This document shows, in pieces, positions 49,061 to 60,341 of a DNA stretch of 64,000 nt; positions within the stretch are counted from its first letter, which is position 1; each line of letters begins with the position of its first letter. Origin of the DNA: Tolypeutes matacus (lineage: Eukaryota > Chordata > Mammalia > Cingulata > Chlamyphoridae); the NCBI GenBank assembly GCA_026826555.1, contig JAKSZT010054570.1, positions 435,588 to 499,587 on the forward strand, in the 5' to 3' direction. The translations under genes were made by a program, and so were the position numbers. The notes beneath the pieces were generated by a model. It saw only the letters and a program-made list of their open reading frames with translations. It was not told the origin of the DNA and searched no databases.

Positions 49061-49221
49061 TGCCATTGGCTAGAATTACAATTTCACTTAAACTAATAAA
49101 ATCGTAGGTTTCAAGTATACTTGTTTTGATTGGACAAAGTTAATATGTGATGTCATCCAGAATTCACCAATCAGACCCTTGACTATTCATCACTTCATTT
49201 GCCTAGGAAGCTTTTTATAAA
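49061..49221 (+). promoter_or_regulatory. Divergent H2A/H2B histone promoter remnant
   Basis: Promoter motifs in order are inverted CCAAT boxes at 49064-49068 (attgg) and 49129-49133, a forward CCAAT at 49167-49171, an octamer-like ATTTGCCT (49197-49204, canonical ATTTGCAT), and TATAAA (49216-49221) about 55 bases before the H2B coding start. This is the standard H2B promoter layout. One octamer base is changed. mRNA copies do not carry promoters, so this supports a DNA duplication. Confidence 0.82.
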
Positions 49222-49276
49222 GAGGACACATGCTGTCCTTTGCTCATTCCAAACATTTCTGCACTTACTCGTGAAT

Positions 49277-49636
49277 ACCCCAGAACAAGCCAAGTCAGCT
49301 CCAGCCCTGAAGAAGGGCTCCAAGAAGGTGGTGACCAAGGCACAGAAGGATGGCAAGAAGCACAAGAAGCTATTCGGTTTATGTGTACAAGGGGCTGAAT
49401 CAAGTCAACCCCAACATCAGCATCTCATTTAAGGCCACAGGCACCATGAACTCATTCATCAATGACATCTTTGAGCTCATCGCAGGCAAGGAATCGCACC
49501 TGGCGCATCACAACAAGCACTCAACCATCACCTCCAGGGAGATCTAGATAGCTGCTGCTCAGGCACACATGTGCTGGCCAAGCACACCGTGTCTGAGGAC
49601 ACCAAGGCTGTCACCAAGTACACCAGCACCAAGTGA
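49277..49636 (+). pseudogene. Histone H2B pseudogene
   Basis: [30 protein letters not shown] is readable from 49280 in one frame, then a deletion shifts to the frame giving [36 protein letters not shown] and STITSREI, followed by TAG where a Gln codon is normal. The tail VTKYTSTK-like end stops at TGA (49634-49636). The initiator is ACC instead of ATG. So there is no start, one frameshift (RKRSRKE lost) and one nonsense change, with later frame damage. It is a replication-dependent H2B copy and cannot make H2B. Confidence 0.93.
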
Positions 49637-49681
49637 GTTCTGACGACCAAGAGCCAGCAATATGGCAACCCAGGTACCAAG

Positions 49682-49697
49682 GGCTCTTTTCAGAGCC
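49682..49697 (+). promoter_or_regulatory. Intact histone stem-loop of the H2B copy
   Basis: The perfect 'ggctcttttcagagcc' is followed by 'atct' and then by the purine-rich 'ccaaaagaactg', like a U7 target. It lies 46 bases after the stop. Confidence 0.93.
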
Positions 49698-49752
49698 ATC
49701 TACTCTTTCCAAAAGAACTGGTACTCATTTCTCCTTCCTTAAAGACATGTGG

Positions 49753-49916
49753 TAGGCAGGAGCTCAATCACTTGAGCTATATCCACTTCCCCGCATAGAC
49801 TTTTAGTAGTTATTCCTGGCATGCAGTAAGGGTTCCATAAATACTTGTTGAATAAATGAGTGAACAAATGAAATGAATATTTGAGCACTTAAATAATTGC
49901 CTTTTAATAAAGGGAG
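49753..49916. other. SINE head fragment (-) and L2-like 3' end
   Basis: 49755-49795 read antisense is only the first ~43 bases of a DAS-like SINE ('ggggaagtggatatagctca'), with no B-box or tail. 49815-49880 ('tggcatgcagtaagggttcc', 'aatacttgttgaataaatga') is an L2/MIR 3' end. The missing SINE 3' part marks a breakpoint. Confidence 0.7.
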
Positions 49917-49918
49917 TA

Positions 49919-52742
49919 GGACTTCTGGGAAGGTGGCAGACTAGAAAGACATGGAACTCTCTTCTCCAGAAAAATAGCTAGAGGACAGGCTGAAACAGCC
50001 TAGAAAAATATCTTCTAGGGTTTAGGAAACCAGGTGAAGGCTGGACACTGCCTAGAGGAGAGAGGGACAAAGGAGGGGAATCACAAAGACAGAACTGTGA
50101 GTTGAAACCAGTGGCTGCTGCTACCAGCACCATCCCCCATACTAAAGACAGTTCAGAATTCTCAGGACTCTGGGCCTGCAGCTGCAAAGGGGGCTCCAGG
50201 GAAAAACCACCCCAGGAAAGGGGAGAGAAAGAGAGACAGCCTCAGGCTGACTCAGCTTCTGACCCACAAATTTGGTCTGCTGTGTCCCACCAGCCCTTCC
50301 AGGCCAGATGGGACAACATGGTCAGTCATTTGCCATAGGAGTCAGCAAAAGACTGGAGAAATGCAACCCTCGCAACTTCCCTCTCTTCTAGCCAGGGCAG
50401 ATTGTTGAGGATGCCTCAGGAAAGCAGAGAGAGAGGGACACAGCCTAAGGCTGACTCAGCTTTTGACTCACAAATTTGATCTGCTGTGTTCCAGGAGCCC
50501 TTCCAAGCTGGGTGGGGCTGCGCCATTGTTTGCCTTGGAAGCATGCAAGGGGATAAAGATATATGACCCTCAACCCTCCAATCTCCTTTTCTACTAACCT
50601 GGACTAATTGTTGAGGACTCAAGGGGAGTGAAAATATTTCCTAGCCAGGAAAAGGAAGGGGGCTGCCAGAGAAGGCTAGAGAACGGTCTGAGAAAGTTTG
50701 AATTTCAAGTCTCCTAGCGTCCAGACAAGAAGCTCTATCACATCCATCTGGTCTGTGTTGCAACAAATACACTCCCACCAGGCATTGAACTGATAGGCCA
50801 AAAGAGCGCCATCTGCAGGCAGACCAAGGAAGTGCACACAAAAAAATAAAAATAAGTAAGAGAGGCTTGTTCTGGCCTCTATAGCCTCCCTCCCCAAGAC
50901 CCTAGGAAGAGAGTCTACAACCAATTACTGGGTCCAGTTCCCAGTTTTGAGCAACCAGCGGGGACAACGCTAACATTCCAGGTCAAGCCAAGAATAAAAG
51001 AGCAGTGGTAACACACAGCCTCCTGCTAATAAATCTCTACAACAGAGAAAGAAATTGAGCATCTGCATAAACTACATCCTAATCAGATGCCGAGACATCA
51101 GCAAAAAATTAGGAGCCATACTAAGAAAATAGAAGACATTGCCCAAGAAAAGGAATATGTCAAAGCTCCAGAAAAGATGCCAAATTTGAAAGAACTAATC
51201 AGTGAGTTGTGCACAAATTTCCAAAATCAAAATGAGATGAAAGACAATATAAAGAAATAAATGACATCAAGAAGAAATTGATCAAGCATACAGAAGAACT
51301 TGAGATCCTGAACAGAAAAGTAGCAGAGCTTATGGGAATGAAAGACACAATAGATGAGATAAAAAAAACACATTAGAGGGGGTGGATGTGGCTCAAATGG
51401 TTGGGCATCTGTCTCCCATATGGAGGCACCTGAGTTCAATTCCCGGGACCTCCCAGTAAAAATAAAGAAAAATATAGAAGGCATGCAGGCCGCCAGGCCC
51501 TGTGAGCGGGTGCACTGCCAGGTCCCATATGCAGGTGCACCACCAGGTCCCATGTATGGGTGCACCATCAGGCCCCACCGAGCCATGCAGCAAGATGATG
51601 ACATAACAGGAGAGTGGCACAAGGGAGAACCAAGACGAGATGCCCCGAAAAACCAGGAACCAAGGTGGCGCAGGTGGCAGAATGCCTCTCTCCAACATCA
51701 GAGGTTCCCAGGATTGAATCCTGGTGAAGAAAGGAGAAGGATGAGAAGAGAGGGTAGGAAACAGACACAGAGAATTGCCCAGCAAATGGACACAAAAACA
51801 GCAAAAACGGGGAGGGGAGGGATAAAAATGGATAAAAAAATAAATAAATAAATCTTTAAAAATAATAAATAAAAATAAAGAAAACACATTAGAGACATAG
51901 AACAGCATTTCTATCGAAATGATAGAAGAAAGAATCAGTGATACCAAAGACAGAACAGCTAAAATTGAAGATAGAAAAGAACAGAGAGAGAAAAGAATGG
52001 AAAAAGTTGAGCAGGGGCTCAGAGAGTTGAATGACAACGTGAAACACAACAACATATGTGTCATGGGAGTTCCAGAAGGAGAAGAGAAGGGAAAAGGGCA
52101 GAAAGAGATTTTGAGGAAATAATAGCTGAAAATTTCCCAACTCTCAAGAAAGAAATGAACTTAAATGTCCAAGAAGCACACCATTCAGAATAAATCCAGA
52201 TAGACCTACTCCAAGACACATACTACTCAGAATGCCAAATGTCAAAGACAGAGAAAATTCTCAGAACAGCAAGGGAGAATCAAACCATCACATACAAGGG
52301 ACGTCAAGTAAGACTTAGCGCAAATTTATCTTCAGAAACCATGGAGGCAAAAAGACAGTTGTATGATATAATTAGGATGCGAAAAGAGAAAAACTGCCAG
52401 CCGAAAATTCATTATCCAGGACAATTGTCCTTCAGATATAAAGGTGAGTATAAAATATTCACAAACAAACAGAAACTAAGAGAGTTTGCAAAAAAGAATA
52501 CACCTTTGCTGGAAATATTAAAGGAAGCCTTAGAAACTAAAAGGAAAAGACAGGAGAGAGAGACTTGGAGGAGCGTATAGAGGAAGAATAGCAGAAAGGA
52601 AAACCAAAAGAGTAAAAGACACTAAAAAATGTGATATGACATATGAAAATCAAAGATTAAATGGTAGAAGTAAATAGTGCATTTACAGTAATATCATTGA
52701 ATGTAAATGGATTAAACTCCCCATTCAAAAGATACAGGCTAA
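49919..52742 (+). mobile_element. LINE-1 'B', left part: 5' UTR, ORF1, start of ORF2
   Basis: It starts 'ggacttctgggaaggtggca'. Two tandem 5' UTR units lie at about 50213-50415 and 50416-50620. ORF1 starts at 51087 (atgccgagac), is interrupted by a dimeric SINE (51379-51880), and continues with VMGVPEGEEKGKGQ and a frameshift near 52107, ending near 52580. ORF2 begins near 52665 (VEVNSAFTVISLNVNGLNS) and is cut after 'aaaagatacaggctaa' by L1 C. It resumes at 58933. ORF1 is not intact. Confidence 0.93.
51379..51880 (+). mobile_element. Dimeric DAS-like SINE
   Basis: The head 'gggtggatgtggctcaaatg' has B-box 'gagttcaattcccgg'. Several 'caggtcccat.tg..gggtgcac' repeats follow (51510-51575), then the second head 'aaggtggcgcaggtggcaga' at 51662, and an (aaat)n tail. 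The 14-bp target duplication 'aaaacacattagag' lies at 51365-51378 and 51881-51894, inside L1 B. Confidence 0.94.
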
Positions 52743-53873
52743 GACTTCCAGGAAGATGGCAGACTAGTAAGACACGGAAAGCTCTTCTTCAGAAAAATAG
52801 CTAGAGGACAAGCTGAAACAGCCCCGAAAAAAGATCTTCTAGGGTTTAGGACAGCAGGTGAAGGCTGCACACCACCCAGAGGAGAGAGGGACAGAAGAGG
52901 GAAATCGCAACTACAGAACTGTGAGTTGCAAGTAGCAGCTTCTGCTGCTGCCGGCACCCTCCCCCACACTCTTCAGAATTCTCGGGCCCCTGGGCCTGTG
53001 ACCACAGACAAAGGGGGCTTCAGGGATCTGCCATTCCCGGAAAGGGGAGAGAAAGGGGCACAGCCTTAGGCTGACTCAGGTTCTGACCTGAAATTTGGGC
53101 TGCAGAGCCCTACAGACCCTTCCACATGGTGGTTTGCCCTGGGAACCTAGAAAGGACTGGAGAAATCCGACCCTCGCAACCTCCCTCTCTTCTAGCCTGG
53201 ACTAATTGTTGAGGACACCACGGGAGAGGGGAGAGGGAGCCTGGGGCTGTCCCTGCTTTGGACTCCCAGGTTTGGTCTGCCCAGTCCCGAGAACCCTTCC
53301 AGGCTGGGTGGGACTGCGCCATTATTTGCCTTGGAGCCTGCAAGGGGCTAAAGATATACAAACTTCCTAATCTCCTCCTCTACTAATAGGGACTGATTGT
53401 TGAAGATTCAGAAGGGAGTGGAAATATTTCCTAGCTGGGAAAAGGGGGGCGCTATGAGAGAAGTCTGGAGAACTGTCTCAGAAAGTTGGAATCACAGGGC
53501 TCCTAGCCCCCAGACAGGAAGCTCTATCACATTGATATGGTCTGTGTCACAACAAATACACTCTGAACAGGCATTGAATTGAGAGCTGCCAACAAGTGCC
53601 ATTTCCTGGCAGACCAAGGAAGTGCACACAAGAAAATTAATAAGTAAGAGAGGCTTTTCCTGGCCTCTATAGCCTCCCTGCCCAAGGCCCTAGGAAACGA
53701 CTCTACAGCCAATTACTGGATCCAGTGCCCAGTTTTGAGCAACCAGCAGAACAATTGTAACACTCAAGGTTGAGCCAACAATCAAAGAGCAGTGGTAACT
53801 CACAGCCTCCTGCCACTAAAACCCCATAAAAGAGAAAGAGATAGAGCATCTAAGTAAAATACAAACTAACCAG

Positions 53874-54862
53874 ATGCCTAAGCACCAGCAAAAAATTACA
53901 GGCCATACTAAGAAAATAGAAGACATGGCCCAAGAAAAGGAATACATCAAAGTCCCAGAAGAGATGCAGAATTTGAGAGAACTAATCAGTGAGATGAGCA
54001 CACATTTCCAAAATCAAATTAATGAGATGAAAGAGAATATAGTTAAAGAGATCAATGACATCAAGAAGTCATTGCGCAAACATAAAGAATAATTTGAAAT
54101 CATGAACAGAAAAGTAATGGAGTTCATGGGAATGAAAGACACAATAGGTGAAGTAAAAAATACATTTGAAGCATACAACAGCAGGCTTGAAATGATAGAA
54201 GAAAGAATAAGTGATACTGAAGACAGAGCAGCTAAAATTGAAGAGAGAAAAGAACAGAGAGAGAAAAGAATGGAAAAAATTGAGCAGGAGCTCAGAGAGT
54301 TGAATGACAACACAAAACGCAAGAATATACGTGTCATGGGAGTTCCAGAAGGTGATGAGAAAGGAAAAGGAGCAGAAAGAGTATTTGAGGAAATAATAGC
54401 TGAAAATTTCCCAACTCTTACGAAGGAAATGAAATTACACGTACAAGAAGCACACCATACCCCAATGAGAATAAATCCAAATAGACCTATGCCAAGACAC
54501 ATATTATTCAGAATGTCAAATGGAAAAGATAAAGAGAAAATTCTAAGAGCAGCAAGAGAGAAGCAAACGATCACGTACAAAGGACATCCAGTAAGACTTT
54601 GTGCAGATTTCTCTTAAGAAACCATGAAGGCGATAAAACAGTAGTATGATACAATTAGGAAACTGAAAGAGAAAAACTGCCAGCCGAGAATAATTTGACC
54701 AGCAAATCTGTCCTTCAAATATGAAGGTGAATACAAAGTATTCACAAACAAACAGAAACTAAGAGAGTTTGCAAAAAAGAATCCAACTTTGCAGGAAATA
54801 TTAAAGGAAGCCTTAGAACCTGAAAGAAAAAGACAGGAGAGAGAGGCTTGGAGGAGAGTATA
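53874..54862 (+). pseudogene. L1 C ORF1 (RNA-binding chaperone), broken
   Basis: The ATG at 53874 opens MPKHQQKITGHTKKIEDMAQ, followed by a coiled-coil-like heptad region rich in E/K/I, then MGVPEGDEKGKG, HVQEAHHTPMRINPNRP and FRMSNGKDKEKIL, the RRM and C-terminal region of L1 ORF1p. In-frame stops occur at 54090-54092 (TAA) and 54615-54617 (TAA), then near 54640 and 54697. All are in one frame, so the damage is base changes, not indels. ORF1p trimers normally coat L1 RNA for retrotransposition. This copy cannot make the full protein. Confidence 0.92.
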
Positions 54863-54945
54863 GAATAAATAAAAAGCAGAAAGGATAACCAAAAGAGTAA
54901 AAAGAAAGACAAAAATAAGATGATATATGAAAACCAAAGCATAAA

Positions 54946-57900
54946 ATGGAGGAAATAAATAGTGCATTTTCAGTAATATCATTGAATGTGAATGGATTAA
55001 ATTCCCCAATCAAAAGATACAGGCTGACAGAATGGATAAAAAAACATGAGCCATCCATACGCTGCTTACAAGAAACTCACCTCAGACACAAGGATACAAG
55101 CCAGCTGAAAGTAAAAGGTTGGAAAAATATACTCCATGCGAATAGTAAACAGAAAAGAGCAGGGGTAGCTATACTAATATCAGACAAAACAGACTTCAAA
55201 TGCAAAAAAGTGATAAGAGATGCAGAAGGCCATTATATATTAATAAAAGGGACGATCTTCCAGGAAGATATAACAGTCATAAATATCTACGCACCTAACT
55301 AGCGTGCCCCAAAATATATGAGACAAACTCTGGCAAAACTGAAGGGAGAAATAGACATTTCTAAAATAATCGTCGGAGACTTCAACACCACTCTCACATC
55401 ATTAGATAGAACAACCAGACAGAAGATCAACAAGGAAACAGAGAACTTGAACAATATGATAAACAAGTTAGACCTAACAGACATATACAGAACACTGCAT
55501 CCAAACTCAGTGGGTTATACATTCTTCTCAAGTGCCCATGGATCTTTCTCCAGGATAGACCACATGTTAGGTCACAATACAGCTCTCAATAAATATAAAA
55601 AGATTGAAATTATACAAAGCACCTTCTCAGATCATAATGGAATGAAACTAAAAATCAATAACAGACAGGAAAAAAGTAAATTTGCAAATGTGTGGAGACT
55701 GAACGACACACTCCTAAATATTCGGTGGGTCAAAGAAGAAATTGCAAGTGAAATCAGTAAATATATTGAGACAAATGAAAATGAGAACACAACATATCAA
55801 AACTTATGGGATACAGCAAAGGCAGTCTTGAGAGGGAAATTTATAGCCCTAAATGCCTATATTAAGAAACAAGAAAGAGGTAAACTCAAATATTTAACTG
55901 AACAATTTGAGAAACTAGAAAAAGAACAGCAAACCAATCCCAAAGCAAAAAGAAGGAAAGAAATAATAAAGATTAGAGCAGAAATAAATGAAAATGAGAA
56001 CAGAAAAATAATAGAGAAAATCAACAAAACCAAAAGCTGGTTCTTTGGGAAGATCAATAAAATTTACTAACTCCTCGCTAGACTAACAAAGTAAAAAAGA
56101 GAGAAAATGCAAATAAATACAATCAGAAATGAAAGGGGGGAAATTACAAATGACCTTACAGAAATAAAAAGAATCATGAGAGGATATTATGAGAAACTAT
56201 ATGCCAACAAACTAGACAACCTGGATGAAATGGACAAATTTCTAGAAACTCATAACCAACCTACACTGACACAACTAGAAATACAAGAACTTAACAAACC
56301 AATTAAAATTAAGGAGATTGAATCCATCATCAAAAATCTCCCAGCAAAGAAAAGTCCAGGACCAGATGGCTTCAGAGGTGAGTTCTACCAAACATTTTGA
56401 AAAGAATTAACACCAATCCTGTTTAAACTCTTCCAAAAAATTGAAGAGGAGGGAAAATTACCCAACACATTTTATGAAGCCAACATCACCCTAATACCAA
56501 AGCCAGATAAAGATTCCACAAGAAAAGAAAATTACAGACCAATCTCTCTCATGAACATAGATGCAAAAATTCTCAACAAAATACTTGCAAATAGAATCAA
56601 ACAGGAAATCAAAAGACTTATATATTACGACCAAATGGGATTTATTCCTGGTATGCAAGGCTAGTTCAACATAAGAAAATCAATCAATGTAATACACCAC
56701 ATTAACAAATTGAAGGAAAAAAACACATGAACATCTCAATAGATGCAGAAAAGGCATTCGACAAAATCCAACATCCTTTTTTGATAAAAATACTTCAAAA
56801 GATAGGAATAAAAGGAAAATTCCTCAATATGATAAAAGGCATACATGAAAAACCCACAGCCAACATCATACTCAATGGGGAAAGGTTGAAAACTTTCCCC
56901 CTAAGATCAGGAACAAGACAAGGATGCCCACTGTCACCATTGTTATACAACATTGTACTAGAAGTTCTAGCTAGGACAATTAGACAAGACAAAAAAATTA
57001 AAGGCGTCCAAATAGGAAAAGAGGAAGTAAAACTCTCACTGTTTGCGGATGACATGATCCTGTATTTAGAAAATCCTGAAGTATCCACAACAAAGCTACT
57101 TGAACTAATAAATGAGTTCAGCAAAGTGGCAGGATATAAGATCAACACACAAAAATCAGTAATGTTTTTATACACTAGTACTGAACAAGCTGAGGAGGAT
57201 ATCAGGAGGAAAATTCCATTTTCAATAGCAATAAAAAGACTCAAATACCTAGGCGTTAATTTAACCAAGGAAGTACAGGACCTATATGCAGAAAACTACA
57301 AAACAATGCTAAAAGAAATTTAAAAAGACCTAAACAAATGGAAAGACATTCCGTGTTCATGGACTGGAAGAATAAATATCGTGAAGATGTCAATCTTGCC
57401 CAAACTGATTTATAGATTCAGTGCAATACCAATCAAAATCCCAACAGCTTACTTTACAGAATTAGAGAAGGCAATTACCAAATTCTTCTGGAAGGGTAAG
57501 TGCACCCGAATAGCCAAAACCATTCTAAAAAAGAAGAGCAATGTGGGAGGAATTTCACTGCCTGAACTTGAAACATATTACAAAGCTACAGTGGTCAAAA
57601 CAGCATGGTACTGGCATAAAGATAGACCTATCGATCAGTGGAATAGAATTGAGAATCCAGAAATAAACCCTCACCTATACAGTCAACTGGTTTTTGACAA
57701 ACCTACCAAGCCCACGCTGATGGGAAAAAAACAGTCTCTTCAACAAATGGTGTTGGGAGAACTGGATATCTATAACCAAAAGAATGAAAGAGGACCCCTA
57801 TCTCACCCCCTATACAAGAATCAACTCAAAATGGATCAAAGATCTAAATATAAAAGCCAGGACCACATTACTGGAAGAAAATGTAGGGAAACATCTTCAA

Positions 57901-58762
57901 GACCTTGTAGTAGGTGGTAGTTTCTTGGACCTTACACCCAAAGCACGTGCAACAAAAGAAAAATTAGATAAATGGGACCTCCTCAAAATTAAACACTTTT
58001 GCACCTCACAGGAATTTGTCAGAAGGGTGAAAAGGCAGCCAACTCAATGGGAAAAAATATTTGGAAATCACATATCTGATGAGGGTTTAATATCCAGGAT
58101 ATATAAAGAGATGTTACAACTCAACAATAAAAAGACAAATGACCCAATTAAAAAATGGGCCAAAGACTTGAATAGACATTTCTCCGAAGAAGAAATACAA
58201 ATGGCAAAAAAACACATGAAGAAATGCTCAACATCACTGATGATTAGGGAAATGCAAATCAAAACTACAATGGGATATCATTTCACACCTATCAGAATGG
58301 CCACTATTAAAAAGACAGAGAACTACAAGTGTTGGAGAGGATGTGGAGAGATAGGAACACTTCTTCACTGTTGGTGGGAATGCAGAATGGTACAACCACT
58401 ATGGAGGACTGTTTGGCAGCTCCTAAAGAAGTTGAATATGGACTTGCCATGTGACCTTGCAATACCACTACTTGGGTATATACCGAGAAGAACTGAGAGC
58501 AGTGAGAGGAACAGACATCTGCACACCGATGTTCATAGCCACATTATTCACCATTGCCAAAAGCTGGAAACAACCCAGGTGTCCATCAACAGATGAATGG
58601 ATAAACAAACTGTGGTCTATTCACACGATGGAATATTGTGCAACTGTAAGAAGAAATGACGTCATAAAGCATATGGCAACATGGATGAACCTGGAGGACA
58701 TTATGATGAGTGAAGCAAGCCAGACACAAAAGGACAAATACTGTATGAATGCATTACTATGA
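54946..58762 (+). pseudogene. L1 C ORF2 (endonuclease-reverse transcriptase), broken
   Basis: Domains run in order. The endonuclease has [44 protein letters not shown] and SDHNG. The reverse transcriptase has [21 protein letters not shown] and the catalytic FADDMILY at about 57045. The C-terminal Cys/His motif [18 protein letters not shown] is at about 58332. Stops occur at 55300-55302 (TAG), 56068-56070 (TAA) and 56398-56400 (TGA), a frameshift at about 56650-56720, a TAA at 57321-57323, and further shifts near 57850 and 58450. The key catalytic residues survive, but the frame does not. Normally nicks DNA and primes reverse transcription of L1 and SINE RNA. Confidence 0.93.
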
Positions 58763-58815
58763 ACCAAATATATTGTGTAATATATTGTTTGATTCACAAA
58801 AAAAAAAAAAAAAAA

Positions 58816-58929
58816 TTTACATGTATCCATTACATTTAATTGAGAAATGTATATATTTATTCATCTGTGTTTACTTTTTAGTTTTTAATTGCTTATGTTT
58901 CCAATTATTAAATGTACAAAATAAAGTTT
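58816..58929 (+). other. Candidate 3'-transduced segment of L1 C
   Basis: After the A-run (58798-58815) lie about 114 bases, including 'tatttattcatctgtgttta' and AATAAA at 58920-58925, before the final A-rich end and the target duplication. The second poly(A) signal and tail inside the same target duplication fit read-through of the source L1 into flanking DNA. Alternatively the A-run is an expansion within the L1 3' UTR, because L1 B has 'ccatttacataaaatgtaaa' at the same place. Confidence 0.5.
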
Positions 58930-59737
58930 AAAAAAAGATACAGGCTAACAGAATGGATTGAAAAAACCATGAGCCATCTATATGCTGCTTACAAGAAACT
59001 CACCTTAAACCCAGGGTTACAAATTGGCTGAAAGTGAAAGGTTGGAAAAAGATACTCCACGTGAATACTAACCAAAATAGAGCAGAGGTAGCTATATACT
59101 AATATCAGACAAAACAGACTTTGAATGCAAAAAAGTTATAAGAGATTCAGAACGCCATTATATATTAATAAAAGGGACAATCCACCAGGAAGATATAACA
59201 GTCATAAATATCTATGCACCTGATCAGGGTGCCTCAAAATACATGAGAAAAACTCTGGGAAAACTGAAGGGAAAAATAGACATTTCTACAATAATAGTTG
59301 GAGACCTCAATACCACGCTCACATCATTAGATAGGACAACTAGACAGAAGATCAACAAGGAAAACAGAGAACTTGAACAATATAATAAACAAGTTAGACC
59401 TAACAGACATATACAGAACACTGCATCCAAATTCAGTGGGCTAAACATTCTTCTCAAGTGCCCATGGATCTTTCTCCAGGATAGGCCACATGTTAGGGCA
59501 CAATGCAACTCTCAATAAATATAGAAAGATTGAAATTTTACAAAGCACCTTCTCAGACCATAATGGAATGAAACTGGAAATCAATAATAGACTGGAAAAA
59601 AGTAAATTTGCAAATATGTGGAGGCTGAACAATACACTCCTAAATCATCAATGGGTCAAAGAAGAAATTGCAAGTGAAATCAGTAAATATATTGAGACAA
59701 ATGAAAATAAGAACACAATGTATCAAAACTTATGGGA

Positions 59738-59784
59738 ATGAAAAGAACAAAAGATAAAATTTTTAAAAAAGATTAAAAAAAAAA
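59738..59784 (+). mobile_element. 47-bp micro-retroposon in L1 B
   Basis: An A-rich insert ('atgaaaagaacaaaagataa' onward, ending in an A-run) lies between 'aacttatggga' (59727-59737) and 'accttatggga' (59785-59795). L1 C has a single copy of this site, so the insert with its duplicated target is a very short retroposition event. Confidence 0.75.
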
Positions 59785-60341
59785 ACCTTATGGGATACAG
59801 CAAAGGCAGTCTTGAGAGGGAAATTTATAGCCCTAAATCCCTATATTAAAAAAGAAGAAAGAGCTAAACACAAAGATTTAACTGAACAGCTAGCGAAACT
59901 AGAAAAAGAACAGCAAACCAATCCCAAAGCAAGCAGAAGGAAAGGAATAATAAAGATTAGAGCAGAAATAAATAAAATTGAGAACAACAACAACAAAAAA
60001 AAAAAAATAGAGAAAATCAACAAAACTAAAATCTGGTTCTTTGAGAAGATCAATAAAATTGACAACCCCCTAGCTAGATTAAAGAAGAAAAAAGGAGAGA
60101 AGATACAAATAAATACAATGAGAAATGAAAGGGGGGAAGTTATGACTGACCCCACAGAAAGAAAAAGGATCATAAGAAGATATTATGAGAAACTATATGC
60201 CAACAAACTAGACAACCTAGATGAAATGGACAATTCCTAGAAATGCACAAACAACCTATACTGATGCTACAAGAAATACAAGAACTTAACAAACCAATCA
60301 CATTTCAAGAGATTGAATCCGTCATCAAAAATCTCCCAGCA

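Larger units (their letters stand above)
46338..49752. other. Translocated histone gene-cluster fragment
   Basis: A 3.4-kb block contains an H1-5-like gene (+), then about 1.2 kb of spacer, an H2A gene (-), a divergent promoter region and an H2B gene (+). All are replication-dependent types with the 3' stem-loop. The arrangement and retained promoter and 3' elements point to genomic DNA, not mRNA copies. The left edge adjoins L1 A at 46337, the right edge a 3'-less SINE head at 49753. All three reading frames or their start/stop codons are damaged. Confidence 0.85.
52743..58932 (+). mobile_element. LINE-1 'C': full-length element nested in L1 B
   Basis: About 6.19 kb from 'gacttccaggaagatggcag' to a 3' A-run, bounded by the 16-bp target duplication 'aaaagatacaggctaa' at 52727-52742 and 58933-58948. 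It holds a 5' UTR with two tandem units (about 53030-53220 and 53221-53410), ORF1, ORF2, an 18-base A-run at 58798-58815, then 104 extra bases with AATAAA (58920-58925) and a second short A-run. It is full length and the youngest L1 here, but both ORFs have stops, so it is no longer autonomous. Confidence 0.95.

Noticed and set aside
46400..49636. Functional histone genes
   Set aside because: H2A and H2B lack initiators and have frameshifts. H1 lacks its promoter and its stop.
51393..52064. 223-codon minus strand frame
   Set aside because: Antisense to a SINE and L1 ORF1.
54946..58762. Retrotransposition-competent L1
   Set aside because: FADD and Cys/His motifs remain, but several stops and frameshifts break both ORFs.
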